A DNA stretch of 64,000 nt from Datisca glomerata (lineage: Eukaryota; Streptophyta; Magnoliopsida; Cucurbitales; Datiscaceae), in contig QANY01013583.1 in NCBI GenBank assembly GCA_003255025.1, positions 1,915,194 to 1,979,193 of the forward strand, written 5' to 3'. Made by a program: the position numbers and the translations under genes. Of this stretch, positions 35,496-49,008 are shown one piece after another (position 1 is the stretch's first letter; each line of letters starts with the position of its first letter). Below the pieces are notes generated by a model. That model was not told the origin of the DNA and did no database searches. It worked only from the letters and a program-made list of their open reading frames with translations.

Positions 35496-37250
35496 TGTTT
35501 TCCTTGAGGCTTTGTGAGCTTTGTGCTTAGTTTAAAACATAAGTTTTCATGTTTTTTTTAAGTTCCCGGTATGTGATTTGTAATCATGAAAGTTAGATCA
35601 GGTATTAGACTAAATTGAAAGCTTATATCTCATTCCTAATATTCTATATGCTTAATTAGCTAATTCTCCCTTAAGAGGCTATTTCTTCTTGTTAAATCGA
35701 AACCATTGACTTTTGATAAAGCTAAAATAATTATATATGTTATGTATACTCCCCTTATTTTATATATTCATATAAACCAAACATAAATTTAAATACATAC
35801 TAGTAAATATAATCCCTCATAACATGGCAACAACTTGCCATAAATTGAATTGCACATAGATTTGTAATAAAAACTATATATAGAAAAAATGAGACGATGG
35901 AGACTGTGATAGCTTTCGACGTTTACACTTAAATTCATAAACGTTGAATTTATATAATAACTAATTAAGCGATAGGATACAATCTTTCAAAAAATGAAAA
36001 TAAAACAATAGGATACAAGTGGGCACGTTATCATCTAGATTCTACATCAACCGCAGAATTTCTAGAAATTTTCTAATTTCTGGAATATTAGAAAACGAAT
36101 GAGTTAGAAAATTTAGATTTTTTTTCAAAAATACATTACAATTTAGAAAATATGAGTTATAATAACTCAAACATATTCTCAATGAGAAATAGATTGAGAA
36201 ACTTAAAATGACCGAGGTAACCCACTCGTCCATCTCAGTACCAATATTACATACTTCGTTTTATTACCTTTCCAACCATATATGATAAGAAAATTTGGGG
36301 ATTTAATATTATTAATTAATAATGAGATAGAAATTGAGGAAAGTAATTAACTTAAGCTTAACCAGTATAATATTTTATCAAGTCAAAAAACTAAAGCTGG
36401 TAATTTGCACGTTATTGTTCTAGATGATCAGTCGATGACTTATATCTATAATTATATAAATTATAATTAGATGAGAAGGTGGACTTTACATTCACCATAT
36501 AATTTAATTGTTATTAAACGATTAAGATTGGTTGACATTTTATTATCACAGCTTGCATTTATATTCTTTTAATCTCGTATATCGGTTGGATTGGCTATTA
36601 GTATAATTCACTAATAAATCTCATATATGTCAACAAGCACGCAAGACCTTTGCTTTCAGTTAACATTCATTCATTATAATGGATGGCTCTGGTAATTTTT
36701 TTTTTTATTTTTTTGTTACTTTTTGAGGATTTTTTCTCTCAATAATATATATAATATATATATATATATATATTTAATTTCAACTAGGTATTAGATCTTC
36801 GACATGTTTTATCAGTATTGTTTTAAATAAAATTTCCAGACTTTTGAGATAATATCACACCTAATTAATACTAAAGAATGCTCCGGTAAAAGAATATTAA
36901 CTAATATTGAGTATCTATTTTCCATATATTGGAATTGCCCCTTAAAATCTGAATAATAGTTTAACTGTTTAAGTAGAAGAATTCTAAATTCAAGAATACG
37001 ACTGATCTGATTGATTAATCTGTATGTCGCTCTTATTAACTTTTTACAGCCCCTGTTAGGTTGTTTGCCTGTTACTTAGATACAAATAAATATGTATGAA
37101 CAAAAAACCGCCTTATTTCATTTCTCCTTTGACCTTTCTAATTTTGCCGCCATTTTTTACAAAGAAAAACTCAGAGGTGGGCCCAAAGACTGACAAGGAC
37201 GTCAGTCAGACTCGTAAAAAATTCATGCAAAAGAATCGGCCGGAGAAGAC
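35496..37250. other. Intergenic sequence upstream of the PSI-like gene
   Basis: AT-rich with no recognisable gene. It contains a (TA)n run at about 36744-36774. The start of the PSI-like promoter probably lies at its right end. Confidence 0.5.
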
Positions 37251-37324
37251 GTTATATATCCGCCAGCGGACTCCTAGCAATTCCCTTTTTTCTTCTTTTT
37301 CTTTTTACATTTCAAATGCACAGA

Positions 37325-37375
<51 letters not shown>

Positions 37376-37641
37376 TGTTTTTATGCTCTGTTTGGCTCTT
37401 CATCTCATATTCTATTGACATCGTAATCTCTGTTGCGCATTAGCGCTTTCTTTTTTGCTTCATTGACAAGAATCTTATTAATTTTCACGGTTCTTCGGTA
37501 CTCTGGTATTCGAAGTTGAGTTAAATGATCGTGGTATTTATTTATTGAGTTCGAATTAAATTACACAGAATTTGTTTTTTGTTGGATTGCGTGGATGCTA
37601 AGTTTGGATGATTATTGAAGTTAAAAGCATCAGGGAAGAAA
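37250..37641 (+). promoter_or_regulatory. Core promoter and leader of the PSI-like gene, with (GA)n
   Basis: A TATA-like gttatatatcc lies at about 37251. A pure (GA)n run at 37329-37373 and a pyrimidine-rich segment precede the ATG at 37642. GA/CT runs in 5' leaders are common in plants and vary in length between individuals. Confidence 0.5.
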
Positions 37642-40600
37642 ATGGGAGGGATTTGCTCAGGTGGAACGGGGAAAAACAATACAACAGTCGGAGAGATTGC
37701 TTGGGGGGTTTCTCGGAAAATCAAGCAAAAGAGAAACACCGGGAAGCTGGACGAAGACTCTTATTCTGCAAGTGATTCGGACGGATCGCCTCGTTCGCCT
37801 TTGACTCCGTCTAAGAAGGGGAATAGCAAAGTATGTTTATTCCATCTCTTATAGCTACCATGATAGTTTGGTCCAATTTTCACTTTAATTCTCGTTATAT
37901 TTTAAATGCGTATATATGTATGTTTCCGTCAGAAGAAGCAGAGTTAACGGGGAAAATAGTATTTCTGCAATTGAGAATTCGGATTTGCTATTGTAGCTTT
38001 ACACTTGGAAAATCAGTGAGGAGAAACTCTAAAAATGGAAGCTCCTATTGTTATATTTGTAGTGCTACATACTGAAGTTATCTAATCTAAACTTAGCTTT
38101 GGGACTTTTTCTTTGATTTTTATTTCACCATGTGAAATTGAATAAGCAGTTGAAGCATTATGAATTTGCATTATGAATTCGAATTTCTGTTTACATATTA
38201 ACGGTTGGTAATCTAGTATTTTGATATGGTAGTTGTCCTTGTTAATGGCTTATGTTTGGTGTTTGTAGGTTATAGCAAAGACCGCGATTACTGGAAGAAC
38301 TAGCATTGCAGGTCTAGAGAGGGCAGTAGAAGTATTGGGCACGATTGGAAATAGTATGTCATATTTAAACACCAATAATAGGTTTCTATCTGGCATGGCT
38401 TTTAGCGGGAGCAGAATTTCCATATTGGCTTTTGAAGTGGCTAACACAATAACCAAAGGTGCAAGTTTGTCCCAGTCTCTTGCTGAAGAAAATATCCAGT
38501 TCCTGAAGAAAGAGACTCTCCAATTAGACGCAGTTCAGTTGTTAGTGTCGAGTGATATGGAGGAATTGATGAGTATTGCTGCTGCTGACAAAAGGTGTTT
38601 TTATGTTTCGGAAAATACTTTACTTTCGATTAAGATTCGACTCTCCCTTAAAATCTAATCTTATATTTTTGTATATGGGGATCTATAGGCAGGAATTTGA
38701 TGTTTTCTCAAAGGAAGTAGTAAGATTCGGGAATCTATGTAAGAATCCACAGTGGCACAATTTGGGTCGATATTTTTCCAGGTACAGTAGATTAATTATC
38801 ATGCATTATATCGTTGATGTTTTCTTATGATCCAAACATGAATTTTAAGATGGCTATGACATTTCAGACTGGATTCAGAGGAATTGAGCCAAAAACAACT
38901 AAGAGCAGAGGCAGAGACAACCCAGCACGAATTGAATACTTTGGCTCAACACACTTCAGTAAGTCAGTTCTGATCATAACCGAAGATGAATTACAACTGC
39001 AGCTGTTTATGAACATTGGTTGGCCACTGCCATCGGCAGCATTTAGTAATCCTATTTCCTCTATAATAGATGAATACTAATGTTAGCAATAGAATTAAAT
39101 ATCATTCTTTTTTACACACTAGATAACTCACTGAAAGTCTATTTCTTTGAAACCCGTCTCTTTAAGATCTCATCCTTTCTAAAACCTGATTATTAACACT
39201 TCGGCTTTCTTAAGTGTATAATATATCTCTATCCAATGGTTATATATAATACTTAGTGCCATGATTTAGATTCATCTGGCATTCGCATCTTATGTTCGTT
39301 AATTGATCATATTTCTTTTTGATTTATGTATAGGAATTATACCACGAATTAAATGCTTTGGACAGATTTGAACAAGACTTCAGACGAAAGCTTCAGGAAG
39401 TGGAATCCTCAAATCCTTCCGGAAGAGGTTAGAACTATGATATCTTCTGCCCAGTAGAATTCATAGAAAACAAGAGTTTTACATAGAATGTAGAACGGTA
39501 TAGAACACTTTAGATCCAACATGTGAAGCTTTACTGTCGCTTAATAATAATGATTATGAATGAAGCACAGTGGTACTGGCCAAAAAATCCACCTAATGGA
39601 CTTTACGCGTTGATATTCTCAGTTTAATCAAATAAATTTCTTACAAAAATCTCTTTGATCCTATCTGTTGAGTTGCATTCTATAGCTTAAATTGTTCCTT
39701 TTCTTTTCAAACTATTTTTTGCAACTTCTTCTCATGATAATGTTTTGGTTTCTGAATTCTTATACTTAATGTTAAATATACTCTATGATACACATCTGCT
39801 AACTGCAGAAATGAAATAAGTTTATTAAAAACATATTTTGCTTGTAACTTAGGAGAGATTCTCACAAATTTCGAACGTGAGCTAACCCTACAAAGAAAGC
39901 TTGTGAGGAGCCTGCAAAAGAAATCTCTATGGTCTAGAAATTTGGAGGAGGTATATAATATTAGTCACTTGTTATAATTGCTCGACAACAAATTTTCAGG
40001 GTTTAAGAACCGCTAATGTACTTGTTTTCTCAAGTTATTTGCTCATTGCAGATTGTGAAGAAGCTTGTTGATATTGTTACTTACATACATCAGGCGATTC
40101 TTGAAGCATTTGGAAACAATGGTATGCCATTGACATCCCACAATGTGTAATAGTAGCTAACTGTTCCATTAAATTGTTAACTATTCCTCCCTTGTTCTTG
40201 ATGCCTCAGTAGAGATAGTTATAAATCTTATCTATGTGCAGAATCTGTGAACGGGGTAGAATGCCTTAAATTATTAGTCTTAATTTCTTAGGGACTTGGC
40301 TGTCATCCGTTGCAGGTTCATCAGTTGGCAAGAAGACTGCAAATAGTCCCCAGAGATTAGGTGTTGCTGGTCTTGCATTACACTATGCCAACATTATTAA
40401 TCAGATAAACAGCATTGTAAGTAGATATCATTCTCCATCAGCAACTGTATGATTTGCCAATATAGAGATGCTTGTGTTTATACGTTAAGCTAAATGTGTT
40501 TAGGCATCTCGACCTACCTCTCTTCCTTACAATATAAGAGATGCATTATACCGTGGGTTGCCGATGAGCGTTAAGACAGCTCTACGCCCTCAACTGCGGG

Positions 40601-41438
40601 ATATTGATGCTCAGGAAGAGGTACTTTTTCTAGATTTTTGCCGTTTGATGGTTATTTGCAACTTTGTGACAATTTTTTTCTACGTGTTTTCAGCAGCTCT
40701 CAGTTTCTCAAGTTAAAGCCGAGATGGATAAAATTTTCCAATGGCTTGTCCCAGTCGCCACAAATACATGCAAGTAGGGAAATGTTCTCTCTCTCCCCAT
40801 TTATATTCTTCTTACTTGATTGTTTTGTACCTTTTCATTCTTAAATATTTATTGCATTTTAATTGATGACAGAGCACATCAAGCTTTTGGTTGGGTTGGA
40901 GAATGGGCAAATAGTAGGTCAGTAGAGGCAATTTCCATCCTCCTCCCACCCTATACTAGTTCCCAGGATGAAAACATCTCAGCTTCCTAATTTTCTTTGC
41001 TTATTTTGCAGTAACGAATCTAATAAGAGTGCCACCACAAACATTAACACAATCCGTCTTCAGACACTTTATCATGCCGATAAACAGAAAACAGAAGTAT
41101 ACATTCTTGAATTAGTGGCATGGCTTCATTGTTTGATCAGCTTAGTAAGGCAAAGAAATCATCGTTTCAAGCCTTTAGGCGCTCGATCTCCAACTCCCAA
41201 AGAATTGGCTTCTCCTGGCAACAAGCGGCAACCCACATCCACATTCCAGAGTGGTAGAATCCACAAGGTTCAACTTCATCTAGAGACTAAAAAATGGAGT
41301 CCAGAAATAAGCAAAGATCAGGAATCCCCTGTGGAGAAGAAGAAAGATATCAGATTCAGGGTTTGGTCTTTGAGCAGTAGTGCGTTGAGTTCCCCAAATA
41401 GGGAGTTTTTCGCCGGAGAAAACTACGAGCGCCGATGA
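37642..41438 (+). CDS. PSI-like protein (DUF3475 and DUF668)
   Basis: Twelve exons join in phase to 576 aa: 37642-37830, 38269-38594, 38689-38781, 38868-38958, 39334-39427, 39853-39950, 40052-40121, 40316-40416, 40504-40620, 40694-40773, 40873-40917, 41012-41438. The protein begins MGGICSGG, an N-myristoylation signal, which favours this ATG; the in-frame upstream codon at 37615 is TTG. DUF3475 starts near residue 113 (RISILAFEVANTI). DUF668 covers about 335-425 (GVAGLALHYANIIN, LPYNIRDALYRGLP). The C-terminus is basic and low in structure. The family is that of PSK SIMULATOR proteins, linked in Arabidopsis to phytosulfokine-related growth promotion. Exon 10 has a tandem CAGCAG acceptor, so one Gln may be included or skipped. 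Confidence 0.92.
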
Positions 41439-42282
41439 AATAATTCGTAGTGCATGTCTGTATAGGTTAGATTGAAAATTTTGAGGGTCTTCTCTTCAAA
41501 ATCATGCATATTTCTAAGAGTTTATGTATATCTTCGCCTCGTATCTTCATCTCTTCTTTTTTCTGTTATTTGTATATAATACGGGAGAGTTTTATTATGT
41601 GCTATACGTCCAATGTGGTATACCCGTGAGAGACCACATATCTGTATCATCTGAGAAAAAAGACATATTTTTTTAAACCGAAAATATATAATAATAACAA
41701 TATTCCAAATGATATATTCCCTCTGCTTAAAAAAAACAAAATAGCTCTTAAATATTGTCAATACAATTATGGGTGAAGCGTCTCAATTGTGTAGTTTTTC
41801 AAAGGTTGTAATAACAACCACATGGTTATTCATAATTGTGCATTTGCTAATGCTAATGTAATAATTTTAATAAAATATGTTGGTAAAGACAGTTAATTAT
41901 GATGGCTACTGGCTCATGAGATTGTGAATATAAATGCAAGTCATTTTTTTAAACAAATACAAGTAATTTTTACCCAATATTATACAACTTATAATTTATT
42001 ATTAATATTTTTTTGAGATAGTAACTTTATCCTTGTTATAAAAGAAGTTTAGTTATATCAAATAAACAGATAATTGTGAAACATAAAGAGGGAATTACAG
42101 GATTCACTAGGGAGCTCAAGAGAGCCCTTTAAATTGGGCCTCAAACAGTCATTGATTCGAGAACTCAAAGCTCTGAATTAGCCAGCCTGAACCAGGCCCA
42201 TTGACACATTTAACGCAGAGGTCCCTGAAGATAGTTCGCATTTGCTCTTATGCACATGGAGTGGTAGTAGGGACTACAGACT
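41439..42282. other. Interval between the PSI-like and DUF615 genes
   Basis: It holds the PSI-like 3' UTR and the promoter side of the next gene. A ggcccattg motif lies at about 42195. No other gene is visible. Confidence 0.5.
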
Positions 42283-44275
42283 ATGGCTCAACTGGTACGC
42301 CTTGTGAGGCAATGGCCAATGTTGCAGTGCCATTGCTGTAGCTCCTCTACTCTTCATCATTTCCTTCCCTCGCCTTCAATGCCAGTAGCTCAGAAAACGA
42401 GGTCTCATGGACCTTCATTATTTACAGTACTCTGCGCTCGTCGTGATGTTCATACCAGATCACGCGGGCTCAGATTGGCTAATGCTCCCACGCCGGTCGA
42501 TGTCCAGGAAGATGTAAGCAGTAGCGGCTCTGATTCCTATGGGAGAAAGAGTCGCAATCAGCTGAAACGGGAGGCTCAGCGCGCTGTCCGTTGGGGGATG
42601 GAGCTCGCCTCCTTCTCTACCCCTCAAATTAAACGCATCCTCAGGTAAGAGTGTTGCTCAAATTGTTTCAACTTGCGTTTATGGAAATGCGTTACTTAAT
42701 TATAATTTGGATTTCTTAGCGTAAATAACGTGGTTTTGTTATGTTCTATTTGTTGGAAACATGGAATGGTAGCGTGGCATCCCTTGACAAAGACGTGTTA
42801 GATGCTCTAGTGCTTGTGAAGGTGCTGCTTATAGAATTTGAGTTTTGTGGTTAGTTATATCCTTTTGATGCTTGGCAGAGTTCTCTCTTGAATTTTGGTA
42901 TAGAAGTTAACACGTTTGTTGTTATGTCGCAGAGACTAGGGCCTGATGTTCGTGAAGGAAAGCGTAGGCAGTTCAATTATATAGGTATGTATTTCCATTC
43001 CTCTATTCATAAGAAGCTCAGTGTCTGTAAGCCTAAATGTTGGCGTGATGAGATGTTGAAGCCTTATATCTTGAACACCTCTAGTTCTCATGCTTGATAA
43101 ACGGAGAGTGCCGCTGGATAAATAGAACCAACTACCAAGTTTAAGAAAATTTAAAAAAATGATGTGGTTGACATAAAGATTACTTAGAAAATGTTATTTC
43201 ACCCTGAATGGGGATATGATTTTCAGATGACATCTACTTGCACCTGATGAAAAACTTTAGTCTGTTGTGACTTTTTAGTTCAAGGTGTTTCTGTTCATAT
43301 CTTATACTAGTCCAGAATTAGTTAAATGTAGAATTTTATGTTCTATCAGTTTACAGCGTGTTGAGTGATACGAATTCCTCTGAACTTGTAGTTGATATCG
43401 TCCGTGGTCCATGTGAACTGAATTGTGATGCTAGTGAATATATGTAAATTTGACAGGGAAACTGCTCCGGGATGTGCCACCTGAATTGATGGATGTTTTA
43501 ATTCAGGCCATGAAAGATGGTGACCATAGTAAGCTGCAGGCCTTATCTGGTTCAAGGACATTGGTCGTGGAATATGATGATGAAGCCGAGGAATCTGAAT
43601 ACGAGGAGGAAGAGCAGGTGTACCATAAACTTTACTATATTGTGGCACATTGTTTGTTTGTTTTTAAAGCTTCCAACTGGAGGTATAGGAGTTCTTAGAT
43701 ATTCTTATCCATCTTACTTAAACATTTTTAACAGGGCCCTCACATTGACATGGCAACCAGATGGCTTGATGGCTTGATCAATAAGGATATCGATATCACA
43801 AATGAAGTTTATTCAGTTCAGAGTGTTGCATTTGACCGTCAGGTGGGTTGTCTACCACTTGGGTAAATGCTTCAATTGAGGAAAGGGGACTGGTACAACT
43901 TGCACCGTACAAGTCAGCCTACGCTCTCTGTAAGAAATTTCCTGACTGCTGGGATCTGCAGCAGGGACCTTCTTGAGGACAATTATTGTGTCGTATCAGT
44001 CTCGTATCTTGAATGCTAGCCAATTCATATTCATTTAGCTAAGCATTATAATTTCCTGGCCCCCCTTTCACATTACTTGAGCTAGATTTTCTTGCTTATG
44101 TTTCCATATCTTAATATAGGAGTTGCGGAAACTTGTCCGGAGAGTTCAGTCAGCTCAAGAGCGCAAGGCTGTAGCTGAGGAGAATAAGGCAGAAGTAAAT
44201 GCAGCAACTGTGAGCGCCAGAAGGTCCCTCACTCGTTTCCTTTGTGCCGTTGCAAAACAAATGCCGTCTGATTAA
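42283..44275 (+). CDS. DUF615/DarP (YjgA)-like protein, probably organellar
   Basis: Six exons join in phase to 295 aa: 42283-42644, 42773-42821, 42933-42984, 43457-43617, 43735-43842, 44120-44275. The conserved core starts near residue 85 (GRKSRNQLKREAQRAVRWG) and continues through KRILRVASLDKDVLDAL, EGKRRQFNYIGKLLR and, near the end, LRKLVRRVQSAQ. This is the order seen in DUF615. The bacterial relative YjgA/DarP helps assemble the large ribosomal subunit. The first 60-70 residues are rich in Arg, Ser, His and Pro with few acidic residues, as in plastid or mitochondrial targeting peptides, so a role in organelle ribosome assembly is a fair inference but unproven. An acidic insert (EEAEESEYEEEEQ type) ends exon 4. 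Confidence 0.85.
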
Positions 44276-47200
44276 TTGACATAATTATCTATAAGTATTA
44301 ATATTATTTTGTTCCACTAGTAATTTATTCCTGTAGGCTGTTCGTGGAGTTCCTTCTAGTAAGATGTAGTTTCTCTTTCATCATGAACGTGTGTAATTGG
44401 GTTTTATTTGCAAGCATCATCAGGATAGCATAGTATTACAAATACACTTTAGTTATATCTAAATTAGATATACAGAAAGGGCATCATGGGAGGACAAGGG
44501 AAGTGAAAATCATTATGTAGTCGGCGCCAACGCGAAATGAGGTTTGTCTCATGGACTGGGCTGCCAAGTTATAAAACCTCAGGCACTTCTGTTATGGTAC
44601 TCAGCTGTCTGAGACTGCTAGAAGTTGCTGTCAGATTAGCCTTTTTGTTATGGGTCCTGAAACTTGATGTAGGTATGAGTTACGAAACGAAACTCTAGGT
44701 CGTGGGCCTGACGGGGTACAGTGCATAATGTCGTGACGTGTAGGCTTCTATTCGAATTAGGGTGTTACTTGTTAGAATACGGCCCTTTCCCTGCTGCTCT
44801 AGGAAATATTGTTTTAGCTCTCTCTCTCTCTCTCTCTCTAGATTTATCATTATTAGAGCCAGAGTGAACTAGATACTTGCTGCTATAAACCAAGCTTTGA
44901 GTACAGGGATGACGGTGATGTTAAGTTTGCATAAGCAAAAACGAATCCAATTAATTCTGGAGGCATAAACAAACAAAGTTTCCATGAAAAATCTCATTCA
45001 CTTTTCAATGCATATTTGTTAGCTGATGAATTATGAATTCAGCTTGACGAGTGCTCTTACATATTCTAATATTGATTCAACATGTTGTTGACTATTTAGA
45101 AGATTTTTTTTGGTGTTTCAACATCTTATATCTCTTTTGTTGCCGACTTCTCATTTGTCGCTTTCATTTTCCATCTAAAACTTGATATTTTCTTTGAACT
45201 CAACCTTTTAGTATTCATAAAATTTCGACTGATTGTATATAGTTAAACATCTATCCCAGTTAAACTTGATATTTTCTTTGAACTCGATCTTTGAGGTAAG
45301 CCATATATTTTTTTTTTGTTAAGCATGATTGTCTGGAGATTGCGAGTTAAAGTTATGACTTTTTTCTGTTCAGGGCTATTTCTCTTAGCAATTTGATTAT
45401 ACTTTTGACAGAAAATCATGTCCAATGGATGATTGCTGGTGACATAAAAGACAAGAATACAAGTATTAATTGATAATTCTGCTATGCCTAAAAAGTGAAA
45501 AATAGACGTCCTAATGTCGTATTCCTGTTAATTAGGAGGCTGTTTATCACCCATTTATGTCATGATAATGATATAAAAGTGATAAATTCTTCAATAAGGA
45601 TTGTTAATAATAATTTTTTGTGGCCCACTCTGAGTGTAAGCTTGATTTTATCATAAGCTTTATTTTTCATTTCCATTTCTTAATTTTGTTAATTAGAAAT
45701 ACTAGCATAAGCTTAGCAAGATTCCGTAAACAGAACAAAAATTAGTATTAACTTAAAATGTTTTCCATGATAAGTGGAAATTTCTGTTGTCAATTATCAT
45801 GTTGGAAGATTTGATTTCCTTCCTACATCTTATTCATGTAGAAAAGAGAAAAGAAAAGTTGCAATTGGACACTTTTATTTTAATTAAGCTTTCTATATGT
45901 ACTGTCATGTTCCATAAACCTAACTCCAAATTGATGCTGACCAATAGAAAGAGTTGGTAGGGAGCAAGGGGATAAGATCACTTTGCATCCTCAGGTGGAC
46001 CAAAACTTTCCCTTTGCAAAATGTGGCCCATATTTCTAGAAAATTCTCTACTTCACATTCAATTGGGATGCTCTGTCATTGCTGAGCAACAATATAAGAG
46101 ACGCACAATATGGTTAGTCCAGATTTAAACGTAGGATTAAGAAAAAAGAAAATAAATCAAGCTTTTACACTCACAGTGCGCCTCAACACATGATTATAAT
46201 AATTTTTATTGAAGAATTTCACTTTTTAGTGGAATGGTATAGTATGAGGGCGATCTAAAAAAGAGATCGTATAAAGGTTTTGTGAAAATTATTTAACGGA
46301 TTGGTATTGCATCAGTATGATCTGAAGATGAGATCACTTCGGACAGATAAAAAAGATGAGATCACTCCGGTACAGATACTAATCTGGTACGATTGCATGA
46401 TCCCTGAATTTTGTTGAACAAAACATAAAAAATGATCCAATGTGGAGTGAAATTAGAACTCTTATATATGGAACCCAGTTGCTTTGATTGCTTGTCTGCA
46501 AGGTCTCTTCTATGTTAGTAGCTTAATAGTACAACTAGTGAGAGCGACACAAATATCCAATAAAATGGATTTCAAAACCAACTTGGCCTTCCTTAACTAA
46601 CCCTCCCTATATGTAAAATGGAACAAGTTGCGTGATAAAAAAGCTTGCTTGCATAAATCATAAATATCTAATTCAGTCTTTACTGATGACTATAATCTTC
46701 GTTTTTCAATATAATTTTTTTCTTAGGTAATAAAATCATTTGATTAACTCAGTCCGGCATAGGTTAATTTTCACACTGCGGGAGTTTTCTCGGGAAAATT
46801 TTAGTGCCTGAGGTGAGTAATTGCTTTCTGGTGAGAAAATTTTCTGATGAAAACCTAACTCTTAGAAAATTCATCAGAACAACAAAATTCTAAGCAGTTC
46901 AACCATCTTACTCGGTCTTTGAAACAGTTTTGGAGGTTGGATCTAACCTTTAACTGTCACTTCTTTAGCCATTCAAATTGTTGGAAAATTTGCGAACCTG
47001 TCCAAGAAATGCTATTGATAATTAAAGTGGATAAAATGGTCGATGAGACTTGAAGAATTGTTCTTACAAGGTTGGGTTGACTATCTGAAAATATATTATA
47101 TTTTAAAAAAACGTGGCCTATTAGTAAGCATAGCTAGCCATATAAGACTAATACAGTGCAATGCAACTGTATGAAGCTTAGACAGAGGCTGCTTTGATCT

Positions 47201-49008
47201 TCACCTGATTAAATTCCCATTCACTTGTAAAAGGTTTAAGACTTTACGTTTTAGCTTTGACAAAAAAAACCTGCCCCCAAACCAAGTGGTTTATTTATAA
47301 TTGTTTACATGTTTTACTTGTTTGTCTATTGGCTTAGCTTAATTTCAAGTGTTAAACCATTTTAAGCAAGGAATTTGACTGAAATGTGTACTAGACATAG
47401 GATTTAATTAATAAAATAAAAATTAGTCTAAAAAATGGCATGTAAAGAAAAAAAATAAAAGGGTAGATTACACGATTCCTCTAGTTTCTCCAATTGCATT
47501 CTCAACTTGTACTTTTCTTAAAGAAATTTATTATTATTTGAAATATCAATACTGCAAAACATGTCTAAAATATCATTTTTTAAATATTTATGAAAATACA
47601 TAATGGTTGAATCAAGAAGATGATTGGATGACATTTTTTGTCTTTAAGGTGAGTAAGCTCTGTGTAATTATTGTATTTAGAGAATGCATCCTTGTAATAA
47701 AGGCAACTAAAAAGAAGTTTGTACAATCCGCTTAAAAAATGGTATTTATGTTAAGTATTTTTCAAGGTAGGTGATCTTCCTTATGGCATATTTAACTAAT
47801 GTTAAATATATTATCGACATTTTGTGACCATAATGATGTGCGGTGGTTTTCTATACTTTAAGGGTATCAAATTTTTTTCTCGAAATATTATCATATCTAG
47901 TGTGCAAGTCGTTCAACATTTTTATTGGCAAATTGGGGATTTAAAATGCATGCCTAAGTATTTATTATTTCTTAGGTTATAGTTACTATCGTAATTACTA
48001 TCTTAGTAGGTTTAGTCCTTCCATTCATTTGTAATCCACAAATCATTTATAATGACAGTCAAAATTTCTTCCAATGTGTCATTGAATTCATCGATAACGT
48101 AAGCAAAACTCATTGGAAAAAATATGAGTAAATATGAAGGCAAGAGATGAACAATTGAGGCAAGTGAAGCTCTCAAATGAGCTTATACACCTAGCAGAGA
48201 CTGTCACTGTGATTTTACAAGTAGTTAGGTGGTCTAAATAATCAAGTAAAAAATGGAGAAAAAATGTGCTAGAATAATTAAATTTGACTATAACAAAAAA
48301 ATTTAATTTTAAAAAATTGAAATAGAGAAATAGAGATTGACATTGTGGTATCTAATAAGTTGTACGTAGAGTACCTCTTTTAAACAACTTTTATCATTCA
48401 AATACATTGAATTGTATCAGTTTTAATATTCTAAATTAGATTGTCATTTTGAAAATACTATTTTCACAATAAAAGATGGGTTAAAATAACTTTTTGACTT
48501 ATATCAGTAATGTAAGATAGATATCAAGACAGGCCTCAACAAACAAACATACAGTATTTATAATATAATGTTTTAACAACGGTATAAATTCATATCTTCA
48601 TGCAAAATATTGGTATTACGATAGTTCCAAAATAAAAATCCATTGATATGATATATGGCGGTGACCCTTTGACACTATTTCATGTATTCTCTCTCTCTCG
48701 GTGTCTGAACGTTCATTAATTTATACGTCACATAAATAAACAGTGTCAATCTTCAATACAGGTTGCTGAATCCGAATTGGGCCCACCACTATCCGACAAG
48801 TGAAGAGTAAAGCCCACATGATTTTCACCCTCTTCTTCTCCTTCTTCTATATATACCCATTGCTACTCTGTTTCTCAGAAATACTCATTTCTCAATTCCC
48901 CCTCCACCGTCTCCCACAATTTTGGCCTAACTTAACCGCCTCCACTTCCTCCTCCTTCCTCCTCTCTCTTCTTCTTTTCTTCTACTTTTATTTTCACTTC
49001 CAGCTCAA
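44276..49008. other. Long intergenic stretch
   Basis: No recognisable gene. It has a (TC)n run at about 44818-44839 and a short direct repeat 'cttgatattttctttgaact' at 45181 and 45266. At 46230-46400 a local cluster of 'gatgagatcact' type motifs occurs. The right end (48640-48800) is the likely promoter side of the thaumatin-like gene. Confidence 0.45.

Noticed and set aside
37615..37641. An upstream in-frame start for the PSI-like protein
   Set aside because: The codon at 37615 is TTG, and starting there would bury the MGGICS myristoylation signal; ATG at 37642 is preferred.
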